Below, in pieces: positions 61,076 through 64,000 of a DNA stretch of 64,000 nucleotides (position 1 is the first letter of the stretch; each line of letters opens with the position of its first letter). Source of the stretch: an uncultured Muribaculaceae bacterium. Lineage in GTDB: Bacteria > Bacteroidota > Bacteroidia > Bacteroidales > Muribaculaceae. The stretch spans positions 193,351 to 257,350 of the forward strand of contig CAJUOB010000001.1 in NCBI GenBank assembly GCA_910587915.1, read 5' to 3'. The notes under the pieces are model-generated. The model saw only the letters and a list, made by a program, of their open reading frames with translations, did no database searches and was not told where the DNA came from. The translations under genes and the position numbers were made by a program.

Positions 61076-61107
61076 TCCGCACACAAAAATCTTATCCTAT
61101 ATTCCTT

Positions 61108-61143
61108 GGCGCCGCCGCCCACCCCGGGTCGCGGCGCCTTTTC
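61108..61143 (+). terminator. Intrinsic terminator of the PpiD-like gene
   Basis: GGCGCCGC (61108-61115) pairs with GCGGCGCC (61131-61138) and is followed by TTTTC. Confidence 0.85.
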
Positions 61144-61418
61144 ATATCCATCCGGTTTATAGAGTTAAGGCCCTTAATGAAGCTGAAGGGGATAAGAAGA
61201 TTAAACTCTCTATAGTAGAAGGCATTGCAGATCGAACTACACCCAAACTTTTTATGAGTATACTTAATTATTGAGCAGTTGCAGTTAAAATATGTTAATG
61301 AATCATGGGGCTATTGGAAATCTATATAATTATATTGTATCTTTGTCAGGGTGAAGAAAATTCATTTTTTTGTAGGAAACCGAACCAAATTCTCAAAATA
61401 TAACCATAATTATCAACT
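61144..61418 (+). promoter_or_regulatory. Serpin gene upstream region and promoter
   Basis: TTG 61314-61316, 21 bases, TATCTTTG 61338-61345, then a leader of about 70 bases to the ATG at 61419. Earlier, a TATAGAGTTAA ... TTAAACTCTCTATA inverted repeat at about 61160-61213 resembles the purine/pyrimidine repeats after metK. Nothing else is recognised. Confidence 0.65.
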
Positions 61419-62621
61419 ATGAAAAAACTATCTTTAATCTTTGCCTTGGCTTGTGGGGTGTTTACCGGCTGCTCATCGAGCGATGAGCCTGTTGTGGTGG
61501 ATGTCCCGGTGCCGGAATTTATGGTAAGTGAGAGTGTGGCTGCATCGGAGCTTGGGGAATTTGATGTCAGATTCTTCGAAGCTGTCAATGCGGGCCATAC
61601 CGCGACCAATGTTGTGTCGTCGCCCCTGAGCGCATCCATGCTGCTGTCGTTGGTTGCGACCTCTTGCCATACAGAACTATCGGAGCAGATTTGCAACGCA
61701 CTTGGCTGTGACGACATTTCATCTCTCAATAGCTTGGCCGATAAGTATATGTCGTGGCTTCCCAATGCCGATGCCGATGTGGCGCTTAGCTTGGCTAACG
61801 CCTTGTGGTATGATCAATCATATACGCTGAATCCCGATTTCTCCGCTATGGCGCAGAAATACTATGGTGCAGAAATTTTTGCACGCGATTTTTCGCAGGA
61901 AGAAAATCTCTTATCCGATATAAATGGTTGGTCCAGCCGTCGCACCAATGGACTTATAGATAAAATTCTAAACGATATAAATCCACAGTTACTTGCAGTT
62001 CAGGTAAATGCTTTGTATTTCAAAGGTGCATGGGCGACTGAGTTCGATGCAAAAGATACACGTCGTGCCGAGTTCAATGGCTTGGCTCGAAAATCGACAG
62101 TCGACATGATGTATCGCAGCGGTGCAATGGACTACGCCGAGACCGATGAATTCGAAGTCGTTGCTCTGCCATTTGGCAAAGGAACATACAAGGCTCTGTT
62201 CGTACTTCCGAAGAACAATCCTGATATCGATGCATTTATCGCTTCAGAAGCCTTGCGCAGCGTTCCTGGCATGAAATATCGCAGCTACGATGTTTCTCTA
62301 AGTATCCCAAAATTCAAGCTCATGTCGCCCGATATGTCGCTCGATGAAGTTGTTAATGCTTTGGGTATCGAAAATTTATCGGGAGAATTGAATCTATTCA
62401 CTGAGAAAATGGATGTTGCACATCAACTCTTTCAGAAAGCAACTATTGAAATCAATGAAAGCGGTGCTGAGGCTTCGGCCATTACATGGGATGGCATTCT
62501 GGGCTCATCGGGCATCGAGAGTGAAAAGCGTACGCTCACATTCGATCGTCCGTTCGCATTCTTTATCACTGAAAGAGTCACCAACCGCTGTCTATTCGCC
62601 GGAAAAGTGACCAATCTCTGA
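61419..62621 (+). CDS. Serpin-family protease inhibitor lipoprotein
   Basis: 400 residues with a lipobox ending FTGC (Cys18). The serpin fold is plain: NVVSSPLSASMLLSLVA, ALWYDQSYTLNPDF, VNALYFKGAWATEFD, SIPKFKL, the hinge IEINESGAEASAIT and DRPFAFFITER. The hinge has small residues, so the protein should be inhibitory. The reactive loop (WDGILGSSGIES) is about four residues longer than in alpha-1-antitrypsin, so the P1 residue cannot be fixed. Anchored outside the cell, it may inhibit host or microbial serine proteases in the gut. Confidence 0.93.
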   Translation: MKKLSLIFALACGVFTGCSSSDEPVVVDVPVPEFMVSESVAASELGEFDVRFFEAVNAGHTATNVVSSPLSASMLLSLVATSCHTELSEQICNALGCDDISSLNSLADKYMSWLPNADADVALSLANALWYDQSYTLNPDFSAMAQKYYGAEIFARDFSQEENLLSDINGWSSRRTNGLIDKILNDINPQLLAVQVNALYFKGAWATEFDAKDTRRAEFNGLARKSTVDMMYRSGAMDYAETDEFEVVALPFGKGTYKALFVLPKNNPDIDAFIASEALRSVPGMKYRSYDVSLSIPKFKLMSPDMSLDEVVNALGIENLSGELNLFTEKMDVAHQLFQKATIEINESGAEASAITWDGILGSSGIESEKRTLTFDRPFAFFITERVTNRCLFAGKVTNL

Positions 62622-62647
62622 TTGGTAAGGCGCATATATGATATCGA

Positions 62648-62676
62648 GCAGGGTCGTACATTGCGTACGGCCCTGC
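62648..62676. terminator. Hairpin between convergent genes
   Basis: GCAGGGTCGTAC (62648-62659) and GTACGGCCCTGC (62665-62676) form a 12-pair stem with one G-T. There is no T-run, so it is a weak or factor-assisted stop for the serpin gene and the minus-strand barrel gene. Confidence 0.6.
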
Positions 62677-62695
62677 TGCATGCTGTTGTGGGAGT

Positions 62696-64000
62696 TCAGA
62701 AGCGGTATTGGATGGTGGCGAGGATGGTGCGGGGGCGGATGCGGAAGGTGTGCTCGGAGCGCGCGAGGGTGCCGTAGGTCACATAGTGGTAGTTTCGGTT
62801 GCCGAGGAGATTGTTTGCGGTGAGTGAGAGGAGTATCTTCGGTTCGATTTTCCAAGTAGCGGCGGCATCCAGCAGTATCAGGTTTGAGTTATTTCCTTCG
62901 GGGAAATGAGTGAGGAAATGTTCGGCCCCGGCAGTGAAATTCAGGTTATCGTTAACCATCAGAGTAGCATGTAGCACATGGTTTAGCGAGTGATAACTGT
63001 TCGATTCGGCATTTACTTTCAGCAGAGAGAAGCCATAGTTCGCCTCGTAGTTGATCGATAGGCACCGCAGTAGGCTGCCTTTGAAGTATGGTTTGATTGC
63101 AGCCGAGACCTGCCGGTAGGGATTCACGGTGTTGTCGCGCATGGATGACGCTGCTGTGGTGGATGCGCTCAAGTCGCATCCCGCCACCATCCGGCTATGC
63201 CCCAATCCTTTGCTTATACCGCCGTTGATGTACCAGCTGTCGCTGTCGGAAAGCTTGTCGGCAAAGGTCGATATAATTATATTGTCGATAAACAGCTGAT
63301 TCGCCATTATTGCCGACCGGCTATGGCTGTAGGAGGCCGATGCGTTGACGAAAAACGCGTTCAAAGGATTCCTGTAGCGGTACGATAGAGATGTCGATGC
63401 ATCGTGTGAGTAGCCGCTATTGCTGCACGCTAAGAACAGATTGCGGTAGTCGGCGAGGATCGGTACGGCGAGGTCCATATATGCCCCGGGTGAGCTTAGC
63501 CTGTAGGATATGGAGCCGGAAAATTCCGACTTGGCCGATGTTTTCTTCCTCACCGAGAGCTGCGGAGCTGTGTTGATATAGTCGTGCTGGCCGTTAAGGC
63601 TGTGGTGGAGCCATTTTGTGGCCGCTCTCAGGGATACCCGCCAGTTGTTGCGGTCGTAGTCGATCTGCGGAGTTATGTTGATATTGGAAAGGAATGCTTG
63701 GTGTATACCTGCGTTATCGTAGGGCCCCATGCCGGATAGGGTTGTGTTCATGCGATGGTAGTTGAGATCGATGTTTCCACCTATGTAGAATTTCCAGAAG
63801 CGTGACAGCTTTCCATACTGTGACTCGGTCGTGCTCCTGAAATCAGTGATTCCAAGGTTCTGGCTTATGCCATCGTCGCCCGATACAGATAGCTTGTCGG
63901 GAGCATGGAGGAACGAATTGCGCGACACGAGCTCGAATATCCGCTTGTCGCTGCGCTTCACAAGTTTGAGATCGTTGGTGGCCGATATGTGTCGTCGCCG
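62696..64000 (-). CDS. Outer membrane beta-barrel protein, partial (TonB receptor-like C-terminus)
   Basis: At least 435 residues; the frame stays open to the right edge, so the N-terminus is missing. The text is a run of amphipathic strands (FWKFYIGGNIDLNYHRM, VSLRAATKWLHHS, SSLSYRYRNPLNAFFVNAS) ending TFRIRPRTILATIQYRF with terminal Phe. LLSLTANNLLGNRNYHYVTY is a common near-C-terminal pattern of Bacteroidetes outer membrane barrel proteins of the OMP_b-brl_3/TonB receptor kind. The ligand cannot be told. It converges with the serpin gene. Confidence 0.75.
   Translation of the reverse strand, partial: RRRHISATNDLKLVKRSDKRIFELVSRNSFLHAPDKLSVSGDDGISQNLGITDFRSTTESQYGKLSRFWKFYIGGNIDLNYHRMNTTLSGMGPYDNAGIHQAFLSNINITPQIDYDRNNWRVSLRAATKWLHHSLNGQHDYINTAPQLSVRKKTSAKSEFSGSISYRLSSPGAYMDLAVPILADYRNLFLACSNSGYSHDASTSLSYRYRNPLNAFFVNASASYSHSRSAIMANQLFIDNIIISTFADKLSDSDSWYINGGISKGLGHSRMVAGCDLSASTTAASSMRDNTVNPYRQVSAAIKPYFKGSLLRCLSINYEANYGFSLLKVNAESNSYHSLNHVLHATLMVNDNLNFTAGAEHFLTHFPEGNNSNLILLDAAATWKIEPKILLSLTANNLLGNRNYHYVTYGTLARSEHTFRIRPRTILATIQYRF

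Noticed and set aside
59072..61084. 670-codon open frame on the minus strand opposite the PpiD-like gene
   Set aside because: It is the mirror of a C-ending, highly biased gene; the translation is rich in Gly, Val, His and Asp with no domain, and the plus-strand protein is clearly real.

Overview
The window looks like chromosomal DNA of a Bacteroidales bacterium, most likely a gut Muribaculaceae-type organism. The evidence is as follows. Promoters have the Bacteroidetes form (TTTG, about 20 bases, then TAnnTTTG) and there are no strong Shine-Dalgarno sites. There is a TonB-dependent receptor with lipoprotein partners, a PorW/SprE-type TPR lipoprotein of type IX secretion, type-IX-like C-terminal tails, a BspA-type LRR protein, and the DUF4271-hemD-rnpA-yidD-tatD cluster. 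The family-level placement is inference. I saw no rRNA, tRNA, transposase, phage genes or CRISPR array.

Left arm (1-17.5 kb), mostly minus strand. It starts with a truncated DUF4369-type lipoprotein and phospholipase A, then an S41 protease with coaD, then parE. Two plus-strand genes follow (a glycosyltransferase and a CLC channel), then an O-methyltransferase. An AT-rich two-gene insert comes next, an AAA ATPase plus a TOPRIM/RloB-like protein, which is a candidate antiphage system. After it lie a small membrane protein, an epimerase, a glycosyltransferase, aroQ, an Mrp-type ATPase, trmB and an LRR surface protein.

Origin region (17.5-18.1 kb). This non-coding stretch of about 580 bases carries many DnaA-box-like TTATCAACA sites, a perfect 25-base palindrome built from two of them, and an AT-only-like tract. 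Gene direction diverges around it. I propose it as oriC.

Right of the origin (18.1-21.1 kb) is an AT-rich accessory patch. It holds the head and tail of a collapsed RHS-type polymorphic toxin (YDGLGRP head, JAB-like HNHPS tail), followed by four small exported proteins. Three of these look like paralogues and are likely immunity genes. Housekeeping genes resume with lepB, a WbqC-family gene, an Lrp-type regulator, a membrane pseudokinase, a GNAT protein, recA, a DUF1573 gene, meaB and a hypothetical gene.

29.5-40.3 kb is a terminator-bounded divergent locus. Leftward are a TonB-dependent receptor and two multidomain lipoproteins with OB-fold-like domains. Rightward are a secreted EEP-family nuclease and an exported OB-fold/Ig-like protein. 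I infer a system for capture of extracellular nucleic acid. It is followed by a 344-base palindromic element and a possible minus-strand small RNA.

41-64 kb is mainly plus strand. It holds a GH3-like adenylating enzyme, alkaline phosphatase, amidase, a LOG protein, DUF4271-hemD-rnpA-yidD-tatD, relA/spoT with a 7TM-HD phosphodiesterase and porW in tight succession, and metK. The metK leader has a SAM-II-like riboswitch followed by an intrinsic terminator. After metK come a three-unit repeat array, a His/Asp-tailed exported protein, a PpiD/SurA-like chaperone, a lipoprotein serpin, and the end of an outer-membrane beta-barrel gene cut by the window edge.
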